Assembly (NCBI GenBank): GCA_029553585.1
Contig: JAKPKS010000082.1
Coordinates: 1-64,000, forward strand
DNA from: Candidatus Atribacteria bacterium
Lineage (GTDB): Bacteria > Atribacterota > Phoenicimicrobiia > Phoenicimicrobiales > Stramentimicrobiaceae
Direction: 5' to 3'
Length of the DNA stretch: 64,000 bases
The notes beneath the pieces are model-generated. The model worked only from the letters and a program-made list of their open reading frames with translations. It ran no database searches and was not told the origin of the DNA. This document shows positions 9,698 to 18,870 of the stretch, piece after piece; the first letter of the stretch is position 1; every line of letters starts with the position of its first letter. A program made the translations under genes and the position numbers.

Positions 9698-10741
9698 ATG
9701 GTATTAAATAAGAAAATGTATACTACTGACCAGGTAAGAAGCTATCAGGTTGACCCTGGTAGAAAATTTTTTTCTGCTAACCATGAAGAGATTGAAAGTG
9801 GACTTACTACCGATATTTATTTTATCAGGGCTTTAGAACTTCTTAATTTTTTAAAATTAGATACCACTGAAGTTACAGCAGAGATATTTTCCAGGGGAAG
9901 TGGAATGTTAGTTGGTGCACAGGAAGTATTTAATCTTCTTAAAGATAAAAAAATAAAGCTCTGGTCACTGCCTGAAGGAGAATCCTTCCAACCCAAAGAA
10001 ACAGTGATGAGAATTCAAGGTCCTTACCATGAATTTGGAGTATATGAAACGATTATTCTTGGTATATTAGCCAGTAGTTCAGCCTGGGCAACAGCAGCAC
10101 GGAAATGTTGTGAGGTTGCTCGGGGTAAAAAAATAATCTGTTTTGGTTCCCGGCACATTCATCCTGCAGTTGCTCCTGTTATGGAACGGGCTGCCCTAAT
10201 CGGAGGATTGGATGGAGCCAGCTGCGTTTTAGGAGCAAAATTGATGGGGCTGGAACCCCAGGGTACCATTCCCCATACTGTAATTATTATTTCCGGCGAT
10301 ACCGTGAAAGCGGCAAAGGCATACCACGAATGCTTTGCTTCCGATATTCCCCGGGTAATTTTAATAGATACCTTTAAGGATGAAGCTGAGGAATCTATCA
10401 GGGTGGCAGAAGCACTGGGAAAAGACTTGTTGGGAGTTCGCCTCGATACACCCAGTGAAAGAGGAGGAGTTTCCCCTGATCTCGTGAAAGAAGTGAGGGT
10501 GCGGCTGGACCAGGCAGGACATTCCCATGTTAAGATTTATGTTTCCGGGGGTGTGACGCCGGAAAGAATAGCCCTGTTAAGCAGAGAAGCAGTTGACGCC
10601 TTTGGAGTAGGCAGTTATATAAGTGATGCCTCTCCTATTGATATGACTCTGGATATCAAAGAAGTAAAAGGAAAACCCATTGCTAAAAGAGGACGGATTC
10701 CGGGAAAGATTGAAAATAAAAAACTTATTAGATTGATCTGA
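9698..10741 (+). CDS. pncB: nicotinate phosphoribosyltransferase
   Basis: Converts nicotinate and PRPP to nicotinate mononucleotide in NAD salvage. The 347-residue protein is the short form found in many thermophiles and archaea, not the ~400-residue E. coli type. Recognisable segments are FGSRHIHPAVAPVMERAA, then GLEPQGTIPHTVI in the middle and a C-terminal phosphate-binding VSGGVTPERI with VGSYIS. It starts 19 bp after secG and may share its transcript. The exact subfamily, and discrimination from quinolinate phosphoribosyltransferase, would need alignment; the nicotinate assignment is strongly favoured. Confidence 0.85.
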   Translation: MVLNKKMYTTDQVRSYQVDPGRKFFSANHEEIESGLTTDIYFIRALELLNFLKLDTTEVTAEIFSRGSGMLVGAQEVFNLLKDKKIKLWSLPEGESFQPKETVMRIQGPYHEFGVYETIILGILASSSAWATAARKCCEVARGKKIICFGSRHIHPAVAPVMERAALIGGLDGASCVLGAKLMGLEPQGTIPHTVIIISGDTVKAAKAYHECFASDIPRVILIDTFKDEAEESIRVAEALGKDLLGVRLDTPSERGGVSPDLVKEVRVRLDQAGHSHVKIYVSGGVTPERIALLSREAVDAFGVGSYISDASPIDMTLDIKEVKGKPIAKRGRIPGKIENKKLIRLI

Positions 10742-10853
10742 GATTAAGAAGTTAATTTTATTTAAAAAGTTCATAGATTTAAGTTTATTTATTTTCTATT
10801 TATAGAATTTTTAAAACTATTAGCTAAAAACCACTAACTATCAGCTTTTTTTT

Positions 10854-10941
10854 GCCGGGATGGCGGAATAGGTAGACGCGCCAGCTTGAGGGGCTGGTGA
10901 GCACACTGCTTGTGGGGGTTCAAATCCCCCTCCCGGCACCA
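10854..10941 (+). tRNA. tRNA-Leu (anticodon GAG)
   Basis: Class II tRNA with acceptor GCCGGGA/TCCCGGC, anticodon stem CCAGC/GCTGG with loop TTGAGGG, a long variable arm, T-arm GGGGG TTCAAAT CCCCC and encoded CCA. Anticodon GAG reads CTC and CTT. Confidence 0.95.
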
Positions 10942-11014
10942 TTATTATCCAAAGATGAATACACCATTGTTTTTAAATCTTGTTTAAAAAACTGCAGATT
11001 CTTTTCGAAAAACA

Positions 11015-11043
11015 TTGCATTACAATAGTAAATATGTTATAAT
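11015..11043 (+). promoter_or_regulatory. strong promoter of the mbh operon
   Basis: TTGCAT (11015-11020), 17-bp spacer and TATAAT (11038-11043) with an extended TG. Transcription would start near 11050, leaving a ~170-nt leader. A hairpin AAGGGGA/TCCCCTT at 11071-11088 lies in that leader without a following T tract. Confidence 0.7.
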
Positions 11044-11223
11044 TTTGCCGGTGTTTTTGTAAGGTATTTTAAGGGGAAGAATCCCCTTTATTATATTCTG
11101 GTCTTTCACAAACTTATTTAGCAAGTCAGGAATAACAAAGTACCAGTCTACTTGCAAAGTTTATCGGTTTCTCTTACCCAGTAGAGTTAATCAATAAATA
11201 CAGACCTATAGAGAGGTGATGTA

Positions 11224-11733
11224 ATGATATCGTTTTTTGTCACTTTTTTGTTCACTTTTGTTGCTTATCTATTTTTGACCGCCAGCGAAGGAGAAATCTT
11301 AACCTTATGGAGCCAATACGAGGTAATCGCTGGCATAATAATTGCACTGATTACTTCTTCTTTAGCTTCCCGGGTATTATTTCAGAAAAAAAATTATCGT
11401 CTTTTAAACCCAGTAAAATGGGTTCTTTTTTTGTATTATTTAGTCGGTACCTTTCTGCCTGCACTGGTTATAGCAAATATTGATGTTGCCTACCGGGTTC
11501 TCACCAATAAAATTAATCCCGGGATTGTAAAGATATCTCCCAATTTAAAGAGTGATGCCGCTATAACCTTACTTGCTAATTCAATTACCCTCACTCCAGG
11601 AACATTGAGTGTGGATATAGATGAGAGGAATAATGATCTTTATATTCACTGGATAAATGTCACAAATTTAAAACCTTCTATTGAAGACATATGCGGTACG
11701 TTCCCCGAATGGGCAAGGAGGATTGCAGAATGA
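11224..11733 (+). CDS. mbhA: MbhA, MrpE-like antiporter-module subunit
   Basis: First gene of a 14-gene cluster with the same order as Pyrococcus mbhA-N. The 169-residue protein is an MnhE/MrpE-family membrane subunit: two or three N-terminal hydrophobic segments, then a soluble part with [13 protein letters not shown] and LYIHWINV, both diagnostic for MrpE. In Mbh this subunit belongs to the Na+/H+ antiporter half that converts redox energy into an ion gradient. GAGAGGTGAT lies just upstream of the ATG. The stop overlaps the next gene in ATGA. Confidence 0.88.
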   Translation: MISFFVTFLFTFVAYLFLTASEGEILTLWSQYEVIAGIIIALITSSLASRVLFQKKNYRLLNPVKWVLFLYYLVGTFLPALVIANIDVAYRVLTNKINPGIVKISPNLKSDAAITLLANSITLTPGTLSVDIDERNNDLYIHWINVTNLKPSIEDICGTFPEWARRIAE

Positions 11734-12005
11734 CTCACTTGATGAACTTATTTTTATTTACCGGAGTATTGATTACAGCTTTTATGATACTGCCATTGTT
11801 TCGTTTGATTTTGGGTCCTACCATACCAGATAGGGTGGTGGCTCTGGATACTATAAATACTTATATTGTGGCAGCTATGATTTTATATGGCGCGGCTTTC
11901 GAGGAGATTATCTATATCGATATAGCTATAGTGTACGCCTTATTATCATATATTGCTACTCTCTATATTGCTAAATTCATCGAGAGGAGGGCAAAGGATA
12001 AGTGA
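11730..12005 (+). CDS. mbhB: MbhB, MrpF-like antiporter-module subunit
   Basis: 91-residue three-helix membrane protein of the MrpF/MnhF family. The motif [16 protein letters not shown] is the family signature. ATG 11730 is chosen because it overlaps the mbhA stop and has AAGGAGG at 11715-11721; a longer in-frame reading from 11691 would have no reason to exist. It is part of the ion-translocating membrane arm of Mbh. Confidence 0.88.
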   Translation: MTHLMNLFLFTGVLITAFMILPLFRLILGPTIPDRVVALDTINTYIVAAMILYGAAFEEIIYIDIAIVYALLSYIATLYIAKFIERRAKDK

Positions 12006-12364
12006 TAATTTTGACCATTGTTTTATTTGTGTTTCTATTGATTGGAGTGTTTTTCAATGGATTGGGTTCTGTTGGCCTGCTCAGATTTCCTGATGTTTAC
12101 ACCAGATTGCATGCCACCACCAAATGTACTACTTTTGGCTCCATATTTACCTCACTATCAGTCATTATTTTTAGTATTTATTTCTGGAAAACCAGCGGTA
12201 ATCCTAAATTTGGAGTGCTTACTATACACACCTTTGTAGCCCTGGTTTGTCTGATTATAACTAACCCTACTGGTTCTCATGCGATTGCCCGGGCTGCGCA
12301 CCGTAGTGGGGTTATGCCCAAACAAGCAGTGATAGATGAATTAAAGGAGGCTAACTTAAAATGA
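12002..12364 (+). CDS. mbhC: MbhC, MrpG-like antiporter-module subunit
   Basis: 120-residue MrpG/MnhG-family protein with three hydrophobic segments. It contains GLLRFPDVYTRLHA, the conserved MrpG loop, and ITNPTGSHAIARAAHRSG near the C-terminus. It starts with GTG overlapping the mbhB stop by four bases and ends overlapping mbhD, so translation of the group is probably coupled. Confidence 0.9.
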   Translation: MIILTIVLFVFLLIGVFFNGLGSVGLLRFPDVYTRLHATTKCTTFGSIFTSLSVIIFSIYFWKTSGNPKFGVLTIHTFVALVCLIITNPTGSHAIARAAHRSGVMPKQAVIDELKEANLK

Positions 12365-12603
12365 GTCCATTAATTAGTATTGCTCATATTGTGGTACTGG
12401 TGATTATGATTATTGCAGCTATTTTAGCTGTTACCTTACGTGATTTACTCTCGTCGATTATTGCTTTAGCTGCAGCCAGTTTACTGCTTGCCTTAGAGTA
12501 TTATCTGCTGCATGCACCGGATGTAGCAATAGCTGAAGCCGGTATAGGGGCTGCTTTGACTATGGCAATTTACATCTTTGCCCTCAGAGCGACCAGAAGG
12601 TAG
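12361..12603 (+). CDS. mbhD: MbhD, MrpA C-terminal-like (DUF4040) subunit
   Basis: An 80-residue, three-helix membrane protein resembling the DUF4040 part of MrpA, present in Mbh as the separate subunit MbhD. Diagnostic segments are DLLSSIIALAAASLLLALEYYLLHAPDVAIAEA and a C-terminal AIYIFALRATRR. The acidic and polar residues within the helices suit a proton or sodium path. It overlaps mbhC by four bases. Confidence 0.85.
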   Translation: MSPLISIAHIVVLVIMIIAAILAVTLRDLLSSIIALAAASLLLALEYYLLHAPDVAIAEAGIGAALTMAIYIFALRATRR

Positions 12604-12612
12604 GGTGAAATA

Positions 12613-12879
12613 ATGAAAAAATCAATCTTTATCATCTCTTTTGTATTTTTTGTGGCTTTTATGGTAATGGCTGCTATCGGTATGAGACCTTTTGGGGAAC
12701 CAACTGCCAGCGAGATGGATGACTATTTCATAGAAAATGCCCAGAGAGAAACAGCCGCCAACAATGTTGTCACTACAATAGTTTTCGATTACCGTGGTTT
12801 TGATACATTGGGAGAGGGAACTGTATTATTTACTGCAGTAGTGGGTGTTGTAGCCTTATTCAGGGAGGTGGCAAAATGA
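12613..12879 (+). CDS. mbhE: MbhE, MrpA-end-like subunit
   Basis: 88-residue membrane protein with one N-terminal helix, a periplasm-facing segment (FGEPTASEMDDYFI) and a C-terminal helix. NNVVTTIVFDYRGFDTLGE is the conserved stretch found at the end of fused MrpA/MrpB proteins and in stand-alone MbhE. Its position between mbhD and mbhF and four-base overlap with mbhF support the call. Confidence 0.85.
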   Translation: MKKSIFIISFVFFVAFMVMAAIGMRPFGEPTASEMDDYFIENAQRETAANNVVTTIVFDYRGFDTLGEGTVLFTAVVGVVALFREVAK

Positions 12880-13355
12880 TAGAAGAAATGTCCCGTATTG
12901 TGAGGACCATGACTACCCTTATTTTTGGTTTTATCATGGTTTACGGATTTTACGTAATTGCCCATGGACACCTCTCTCCTGGTGGTGGGTTCCAAGGTGG
13001 TGCAATAGTGGCATCCGCCTTTGCCCTTTTATTGGTTACTTATGGTACCAATCAGATCCAGAACTTTTTATCAAAGGATCTATTTTCTTTGATAGAAAGC
13101 ACCGGATTGGTTCTCTTTAATGCCTTTGGTTTTTTAGGTATAGGTGCAACTTATTTCTACAATTGTGTATCCAATTCTGGCGGTGTATTCGGGTCACCTA
13201 CTGTAATCGGCATAAATTCAGGCAATCTGAATACCGGCGGTACCATAGCCTTGATGAATATGGCAGTAGGCTTAGAGGTATTAGCTGCCTTTGGAGTGAT
13301 TATTATGACCATGTCAGCTGCTGCTGAAATTCTTAACAAGAAGGAGAAACCGTAA
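12876..13355 (+). CDS. mbhF: MbhF, MrpB-like antiporter-module subunit
   Basis: 159-residue MnhB/MrpB-domain protein with four hydrophobic segments. The family signature GHLSPGGGFQGGAIVA is at about residues 31-46. Together with MbhC, G and H it forms the Mrp-like module of the complex. Confidence 0.9.
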   Translation: MIEEMSRIVRTMTTLIFGFIMVYGFYVIAHGHLSPGGGFQGGAIVASAFALLLVTYGTNQIQNFLSKDLFSLIESTGLVLFNAFGFLGIGATYFYNCVSNSGGVFGSPTVIGINSGNLNTGGTIALMNMAVGLEVLAAFGVIIMTMSAAAEILNKKEKP

Positions 13356-13356
13356 T

Positions 13357-13704
13357 ATGATAGGAAATTTCCCCTTTGTAGCAGTAGTGATAATGCTGGG
13401 ATTAGGCATCTATTCCCTTATGTTTAAGAAAAATCTTATTAAAATTGCCATAGGTTTAACACTGATTGAAAGCGGTGCCAATTTATTTCTGATTGCTTTG
13501 GGATACCGCAAAGGTTCTGTAGCACCTATCTATACTATGGCGCCAGAGGGAGCTAAAATGGCTCTTCCTACACCTCAGGCTCTGTGCTTGACCAGCATCG
13601 TAATAGGTGTAGCTACCACTGCCCTGGTTCTCTCCATTATCATGATTATTTATAAAAAATATGGCACTTTAAATACAGATGAAATAAGGAGGCTGAGAGG
13701 ATGA
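13357..13704 (+). CDS. mbhG: MbhG, MrpC/NuoK-like subunit
   Basis: 115-residue three-helix membrane protein of the MrpC/NuoK family. It carries the glutamate in helix 2 (LTLIESGANLFLIALGY) and the following PTPQALCLTSIVIGVATTA, both typical for MrpC. It overlaps mbhH by four bases. Confidence 0.9.
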   Translation: MIGNFPFVAVVIMLGLGIYSLMFKKNLIKIAIGLTLIESGANLFLIALGYRKGSVAPIYTMAPEGAKMALPTPQALCLTSIVIGVATTALVLSIIMIIYKKYGTLNTDEIRRLRG

Positions 13705-15269
13705 GCAGCATATTGATGCATGCACCTGCTTTAATAATTGCCCTGCCATTGTTAGCAGCTTTTCTTACCCCTATCCTGAGTCGTTTTAATGGTAAGAAAA
13801 TAAGCTGGTTTGTGTCGGCTGTATTGGGAATAACCTTGTTGTTAACTCTTTATATGGCTGGACATATTCTAATCGATGGTCCGCTAATCTATGTTTTTGG
13901 CGGAACTGAGGCAGGACTAACCTTGCCATCTGGTTATAACTTTCCCATTCGTATAATTTTCCAGATTGATGCTATGGGTATATTTATGGCCTTGATAACA
14001 GCAGTGGTCTCCTTTCTTGCTGCTATCTATTCCATTACCTATATGGAAGAACACACCGGTCTGGACAAATACTATACCCTCCTACTCTTATTGGCTACCA
14101 GTATGTTTGGTATGGAAATTACCGGTGATATCTTTAACTTCTTTGTCTTTTTTGAGATTGCATCTATTTCCTCAGTGGCACTGATCAGTTTTCGCAGTAC
14201 TATCTCTGGTGAGCCGGCAGAAGCTGGATTAAAATATATGGTGGTTAGCTCCATATCCGCCCTGATGGTCCTCTTTGCCATAGGGCTATTTTATGGTCAG
14301 TATGATGCTTTGAATATAGCAGCTATTGCCAGTTTTATGCAATATACACAACTCGATAAGATAGCTTTAATACTCTTTGTTACCGTTTTAGCTATGAAAT
14401 CCGGTGCGGTACCCATGCATATGTGGACTCCTGATGCTTACTCTGAGGCGCCTGCGGCAATTACTATGGTATTGGTGGCAGCAAGTCAAGCCAGTCTGTA
14501 CGCTCTGTTCAGGATTACTTTTACTATTTATAATATTACCTTGAATACAGTTACAGTGGGCTGGATTATTATTATTTTAGGGGTACTCTCCATGTTTATC
14601 GGTGTTACCATGGCAATCATTCAGAAGGATATCAAACGTTTAATGGCTTATCACGCCATCTCCCAAACCGGTTACATGCTGTTAGGTGTTGGAGTAGGGA
14701 TGGCTGTTTTAGCCGATCCGCAAGCCCTGGAAAGTTTCGGCATAAGCGCTATGGAAGGCGGAATCTTCCATATTATGAATCACGCCATGTATAAGGGTCT
14801 TTTGTTTTTAACTGCAGGTGCACTATTTTACAGGACCGGTACCAGGGATTTAAGCAAAATGGGTGGTTTAGCTAATAAGATGAATTATACTACTATATTT
14901 TTCATAATAGGGGCTGCTGCAATTGCCGGTATTCCACCCTTTAATGGTTTTGCTTCCAAGTTAATTATCTATGAGTCGGTTTTTCAATTTAATCCACTAT
15001 TGTCCATTATTGCCATGTTAGTCAGTATTTTAACACTGGCTTCTTTTGTGAAAGTGTTTCATAGCGCGTTTTTAGGGCCTCAGCTGGAAGAATATAAGAC
15101 AGTACAGGAAGTTCCTAAGAGTATGGTTCTTGCTATGGGTGTCCTGGCGGTTATCATTGTATTTTTCGGATTATTTCCTGACATCATTGTCAAAAACCTT
15201 GTGCATCCGGCTGTAATGGCTTTGATTAATCAATCTCGCTATACCTCAACAATACTGGGAGGGATGTAA
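13701..15269 (+). CDS. mbhH: MbhH, MrpD-like ion-translocating subunit
   Basis: 522-residue polytopic protein of the NuoL/M/N-MrpD family with about 14 hydrophobic segments. Conserved elements include FFEIASISSVALISFR, the MWTPDAYSEAP loop (usually MHxWLPxAH/Y) and the KDIKRLMAYHAISQTGYM lysine-containing helix. In Mbh this is the antiporter-like subunit whose proton movement is coupled to sodium export. The downstream hydrogenase subunits show that it is MbhH rather than a free Mrp antiporter. Confidence 0.92.
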   Translation: MSSILMHAPALIIALPLLAAFLTPILSRFNGKKISWFVSAVLGITLLLTLYMAGHILIDGPLIYVFGGTEAGLTLPSGYNFPIRIIFQIDAMGIFMALITAVVSFLAAIYSITYMEEHTGLDKYYTLLLLLATSMFGMEITGDIFNFFVFFEIASISSVALISFRSTISGEPAEAGLKYMVVSSISALMVLFAIGLFYGQYDALNIAAIASFMQYTQLDKIALILFVTVLAMKSGAVPMHMWTPDAYSEAPAAITMVLVAASQASLYALFRITFTIYNITLNTVTVGWIIIILGVLSMFIGVTMAIIQKDIKRLMAYHAISQTGYMLLGVGVGMAVLADPQALESFGISAMEGGIFHIMNHAMYKGLLFLTAGALFYRTGTRDLSKMGGLANKMNYTTIFFIIGAAAIAGIPPFNGFASKLIIYESVFQFNPLLSIIAMLVSILTLASFVKVFHSAFLGPQLEEYKTVQEVPKSMVLAMGVLAVIIVFFGLFPDIIVKNLVHPAVMALINQSRYTSTILGGM

Positions 15270-15270
15270 T

Positions 15271-15612
15271 ATGAATATAGGTTTATTGGAAACAGGAAGT
15301 GGCTACTGGAATGCGCTGGTCTGGATAATTGCTGTTCTGGTAATCGGGACAGGTGTTTTGTTCTTACGAAATAAAGGTGAGGATAAATACAAGAAAGATA
15401 CCAATCAGACTAAACCCTTTCTATCCGGTAACCCGGAAATAAGTAAAGAAGACTCCCATGTTGGAGCAAGTCATATTTATTGGGGCTTTACTGAAGCTTT
15501 AAAGAATTATTATGAACCTCTGGTCAAGATGCATACCGGTAGTATTAATGATTACAGTAGCTGGATTATTTTAGTTATGGCAATTATTTTTATTATAGTT
15601 GGGGTGAGTTAA
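15271..15612 (+). CDS. mbhI: MbhI, hydrogenase membrane linker subunit
   Basis: 113-residue protein with one N-terminal and one C-terminal hydrophobic helix around a polar middle (SHIYWGFTEALKNYYEPL). Length, topology and position between mbhH and mbhJ match MbhI, which bridges the antiporter and hydrogenase halves. Sequence conservation in this subunit is low, so the call rests on context as much as on motifs. Confidence 0.75.
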   Translation: MNIGLLETGSGYWNALVWIIAVLVIGTGVLFLRNKGEDKYKKDTNQTKPFLSGNPEISKEDSHVGASHIYWGFTEALKNYYEPLVKMHTGSINDYSSWIILVMAIIFIIVGVS

Positions 15613-15616
15613 CGTA

Positions 15617-16087
15617 ATGAAATTAGATAAATATTTTGATCGTTCTTTATGGGTGTTTCACTTAAATACAGGTTCATGTAACGGATGCGATATCGAAATA
15701 GTAGCCTTATTAACACCCAGATATGATGTAGAAAGATTTGGAATAAAATTAGTGGGTACTCCCAAGCATGCTGACGTCTTATTGGTAACTGGCCCGGTAA
15801 ACCGGAAAATGTTGCCCAGATTGAAACTGATCTATGAACAGACTCCTGATCCTAAAGCGGTCATCGTGGTGGGAACCTGTGGAACCAGTGGGGGAGTGTT
15901 CTATGATTCCTATAATGTAGTTGGACCGGTTGACAAACATATTCCGGTTGATGTTTATGTCCCCGGCTGCCCGATAAGACCAGAGGCTATCATCAATGGA
16001 GTCTTAAAAGCCTGGTTAAAATTAGAGAGATTGAGAGGTTTCTCCGGGGCAGAAATTGAAAAGAAAATAGCAGAGGTTAATGCTTAA
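15617..16087 (+). CDS. mbhJ: MbhJ, [NiFe]-hydrogenase small subunit
   Basis: 156-residue NuoB-like small subunit. GSCNGCDIE (Cys21, Cys24), VGTCGTSGG and VPGCPIRPE supply the four cysteines of the proximal [4Fe-4S] cluster next to the NiFe site. The very short size, with no additional ferredoxin domain, is typical of group 4 energy-converting hydrogenases and complex I. Confidence 0.92.
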   Translation: MKLDKYFDRSLWVFHLNTGSCNGCDIEIVALLTPRYDVERFGIKLVGTPKHADVLLVTGPVNRKMLPRLKLIYEQTPDPKAVIVVGTCGTSGGVFYDSYNVVGPVDKHIPVDVYVPGCPIRPEAIINGVLKAWLKLERLRGFSGAEIEKKIAEVNA

Positions 16088-16112
16088 AAAATGAGAAAGT
16101 TCAGGTGATAAT

Positions 16113-16628
16113 ATGAAATATTTTAATCCCGAAGAGTTATTATCATTCTTAAAAGAAAATTTACCGGAAACTATCTTAGATAGTAATATTCTAACCAGAA
16201 AGGCAGGTGTTAAGCAGGAAGAATTTCATCAAATCTGGTTAGAAGTAAAAAAAGAAAGATTCAGGGATACGGTAAAAATGTTGATGAGTTTACAATTTCC
16301 CCATATTGCAATTATTGCCGGCAATGATACCGGGGAGAGTGTTGATTTAACATATCTTTTTTCCATTTTCTATGGAGAAAAATTTAAAGAAATTTCACTA
16401 AACATCAAGGTTAGTTTAGATAGGGAAAAGCCTTCGATTGAAAGTATAACCGATCTAATCCCCGGAGCCCAGACCACTGAAAGAGAAATCAAAGAGATGT
16501 TTGGAGTAGAGTTTGTAGGACTTCCGGAAATGCGCAATATCTTTTTACCGGAAGATTTTCCCAAAAATATTTTTCCCTTTCGCAAAGATCAAAAGGGTTT
16601 GGACGAACTTGTTCAAAAGGAAAGTTGA
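16113..16628 (+). CDS. mbhK: MbhK, NuoC-like hydrogenase subunit
   Basis: 171-residue soluble protein of the 30-kDa (NuoC) family. The signature TEREIKEMFGVEFVGLPE..RNIFLPEDFP is in the last third. It packs against the large subunit MbhL, which follows after 11 bp. Confidence 0.88.
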   Translation: MKYFNPEELLSFLKENLPETILDSNILTRKAGVKQEEFHQIWLEVKKERFRDTVKMLMSLQFPHIAIIAGNDTGESVDLTYLFSIFYGEKFKEISLNIKVSLDREKPSIESITDLIPGAQTTEREIKEMFGVEFVGLPEMRNIFLPEDFPKNIFPFRKDQKGLDELVQKES

Positions 16629-16639
16629 GGTGAATACAT

Positions 16640-17863
16640 TTGAGTAAGACTACTTACAAGATACCCATTGGACCCATTCATCCTTCATTGGAAGAACCAA
16701 TGACTTTTAATTTCGAGATCGCCGGTGAAAGAATTCAATCGGTAGACCTATTGCCTGGTGATAATCATCGTGGTATCGAATTTATGGGAAGAAATAGAAA
16801 TATTGTGCAAATTATATATTTAGCTGAAAGAATATGCGGTATCTGCTCTGCTTCCCATCCTTTTGCTTTTTGCCGTGCTGTTGAAAATGCAGCCGGGATA
16901 GAGGTACCTCCTCGGGCAGAATATATCAGGGTTATTATTGCTGAATTGGAAAGAATCCATTCACATATCCTGTGGGCAGGGGTGGCTGCTCTTGAGTTAG
17001 GATTCTCTTCCTTATTATACCTTTCCTGGAAGGTGCGAGAAGAGGTCCTTGATCTCTTAGAATTACTTACCGGTAATCGTATTAACTATGGCATATTTAT
17101 GATTGGTGGAGTAAGGAGAGATATCACTGAAGAACATATTCCCCGTATCAGAAAAACGCTGGAATACTATAAAGATGCTTACCAAACCCTGGAAGATGTA
17201 TTTTTAAAAGACCCCAGTATTGCACTGAGAACTAAAGGGGTTGGTATTTTGACTTATGAACATGCCCTTAAGTTAGCCAGTGTTGGACCTACTGCCAGAG
17301 CTTCCGGGGTTAAAAAAGATGTCAGGCAGGATCAGCCCTATTCGGCTTATGCTGATCTGGATATTAAGGCGATTACCCCTGATGTATTTTCTGGTGAAGT
17401 TAATGGTGATGTTTATGACCGTATCATTGTACGGGTACTCGAGGTTTTTCAATCAGTCCAGATTATAGAACAATGTATCAATAACTTACCAGAAGGAGAT
17501 ATAGTATCAGAACCAAAACTTGCCAAATTGCTGGGCACTTTAAAAAAAGCAAAAGGTGAAGGTGTGGGCAGACACGAAGCCCCACGTGGTGAAGTTATTC
17601 ATTATGTAAAATTAAATGAATCAGAAAATCCGGAGGTGTGGAAGGCGAGAGCCCCAACCTATAATAATTTAATGCCCTGGATGCCAATGCTGGAAAATCA
17701 GGAGGTGGCGGATATCCCCATCGTCATTGCTTCTATTGACCCCTGCATTGGTTGTATGGATAGAGTTACACTGGTTGATTCCCAGACCAATAAAAAAGAG
17801 GTGTTAACCAGAGAAGAACTGATCAAGTTAAGTGTCGCTAAGACCAGGAGGATATTAAAATGA
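16640..17863 (+). CDS. mbhL: MbhL, [NiFe]-hydrogenase large subunit (group 4d-type)
   Basis: 407-residue catalytic subunit that evolves H2 using electrons probably supplied by ferredoxin. Both nickel-binding pairs are intact: RICGIC (Cys66, Cys69) and DPCIGCMDR (Cys369, Cys372). This argues for a true hydrogenase rather than the related NiFe-free Mbs sulfane reductase or complex I NuoD. A 32-residue tail follows the last motif, so any processing by the M52 protease at 19908 cannot be judged from sequence alone. The TTG start is preceded by TTGAGGTG, and the end overlaps mbhM by four bases. Confidence 0.94.
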   Translation: MSKTTYKIPIGPIHPSLEEPMTFNFEIAGERIQSVDLLPGDNHRGIEFMGRNRNIVQIIYLAERICGICSASHPFAFCRAVENAAGIEVPPRAEYIRVIIAELERIHSHILWAGVAALELGFSSLLYLSWKVREEVLDLLELLTGNRINYGIFMIGGVRRDITEEHIPRIRKTLEYYKDAYQTLEDVFLKDPSIALRTKGVGILTYEHALKLASVGPTARASGVKKDVRQDQPYSAYADLDIKAITPDVFSGEVNGDVYDRIIVRVLEVFQSVQIIEQCINNLPEGDIVSEPKLAKLLGTLKKAKGEGVGRHEAPRGEVIHYVKLNESENPEVWKARAPTYNNLMPWMPMLENQEVADIPIVIASIDPCIGCMDRVTLVDSQTNKKEVLTREELIKLSVAKTRRILK

Positions 17864-18870
17864 GTGGGAGCAGTATCTTAATTTTTATTCTTAAAATTTT
17901 TGGTACCTTGCTAATTGCTGTTCTGGGAATAATAATAGGCTTATTCTATAAAGGTGTTGACCGTAAATTAGCAGCTATGATGCAATCCCGGGTCGGGCCC
18001 CCAGTCAGGCAGCCTTTTTTGGATTTCTTTAAACTCATGATAAAGGAGAATATTGTTCCTGAAAACGCCGTTCCCTGGATCTTTAATGGGGCGCCAGTTC
18101 TGGCTTTAGTCTCTAACATTACTATTTTGCTTTATCTTCCCTTTGGTCCTATACCGGCACTTTTTGGGAATTCCGGTGATCTGATATTAATTGTTTATCT
18201 GTTGGCTATACCAGCTATCGCTCTAGTCACCGGAGGATTTTCCTCAGGTTCAACTTATGCCAGTATTGGAGCACAAAGAGAGATGGTATTGTTAATGAGT
18301 TATGAGTTGCCCCTGGTTACCTCCATAATCGTTTTAGGCTGGCGTTTGAACATTGCATTTCCGGGATTGAAGGTATTCTCTCTGGCTGCTCTGAGTGCTA
18401 ATCCTATCTGGGGATTAGTGGGACCATTAGGTTTCCTGGGAGTCCTGTTGTTACTTTTTACTCTGGTGCTGGTAACTCCGGCTGAGTTGTCAATTGTACC
18501 TTTCGACATACCAGAGGCAGAAACAGAGTTAGCCGGGGGTGTCTTAGTGGAGTATTCCGGCCGGAATTTAGCCTTATTCGAACTGGCAAATGCAGTTAAG
18601 ATGCTGGTGATGGGTTCTCTAACTATAGCACTTTTTTTCCCGTATAATATAGCACATTTACTTTCTTTAAGTGGTTTTTTAGCTTATATTATTGACCTCT
18701 TATTCTTTTTTGTAAAATTATTTATCGTGATATTTTTTGAAGCAACCTTTATTAGAGTTGCTGTAGCACGTTTAAAAATTAATCAGGCTTCGGCAGCTTA
18801 TTTATTCTTTTTATCGACAATTGGCCTTACCGGCTTGTTATTAATAGCAATCGACCGCTTAATGATTTAA
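17860..18870 (+). CDS. mbhM: MbhM, NuoH-like membrane subunit
   Basis: 336-residue polytopic NuoH-family protein with about eight hydrophobic segments. Family markers are MQSRVGPP near residue 45, AQREMVLLMSYELPL, and PFDIPEAETELAGG..EYSG in the loop facing the catalytic subunits. It anchors the hydrogenase half to the membrane. Unlike the tightly overlapping genes upstream, it is separated from mbhN by 460 bp of repeats. Confidence 0.93.
   Translation: MSGSSILIFILKIFGTLLIAVLGIIIGLFYKGVDRKLAAMMQSRVGPPVRQPFLDFFKLMIKENIVPENAVPWIFNGAPVLALVSNITILLYLPFGPIPALFGNSGDLILIVYLLAIPAIALVTGGFSSGSTYASIGAQREMVLLMSYELPLVTSIIVLGWRLNIAFPGLKVFSLAALSANPIWGLVGPLGFLGVLLLLFTLVLVTPAELSIVPFDIPEAETELAGGVLVEYSGRNLALFELANAVKMLVMGSLTIALFFPYNIAHLLSLSGFLAYIIDLLFFFVKLFIVIFFEATFIRVAVARLKINQASAAYLFFLSTIGLTGLLLIAIDRLMI

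Noticed and set aside
16640-17863. Complex I NuoD or Mbs sulfane reductase subunit
   Set aside because: Both CxxC pairs that bind nickel (RICGIC and DPCIGC) are intact, as expected for a hydrogenase.
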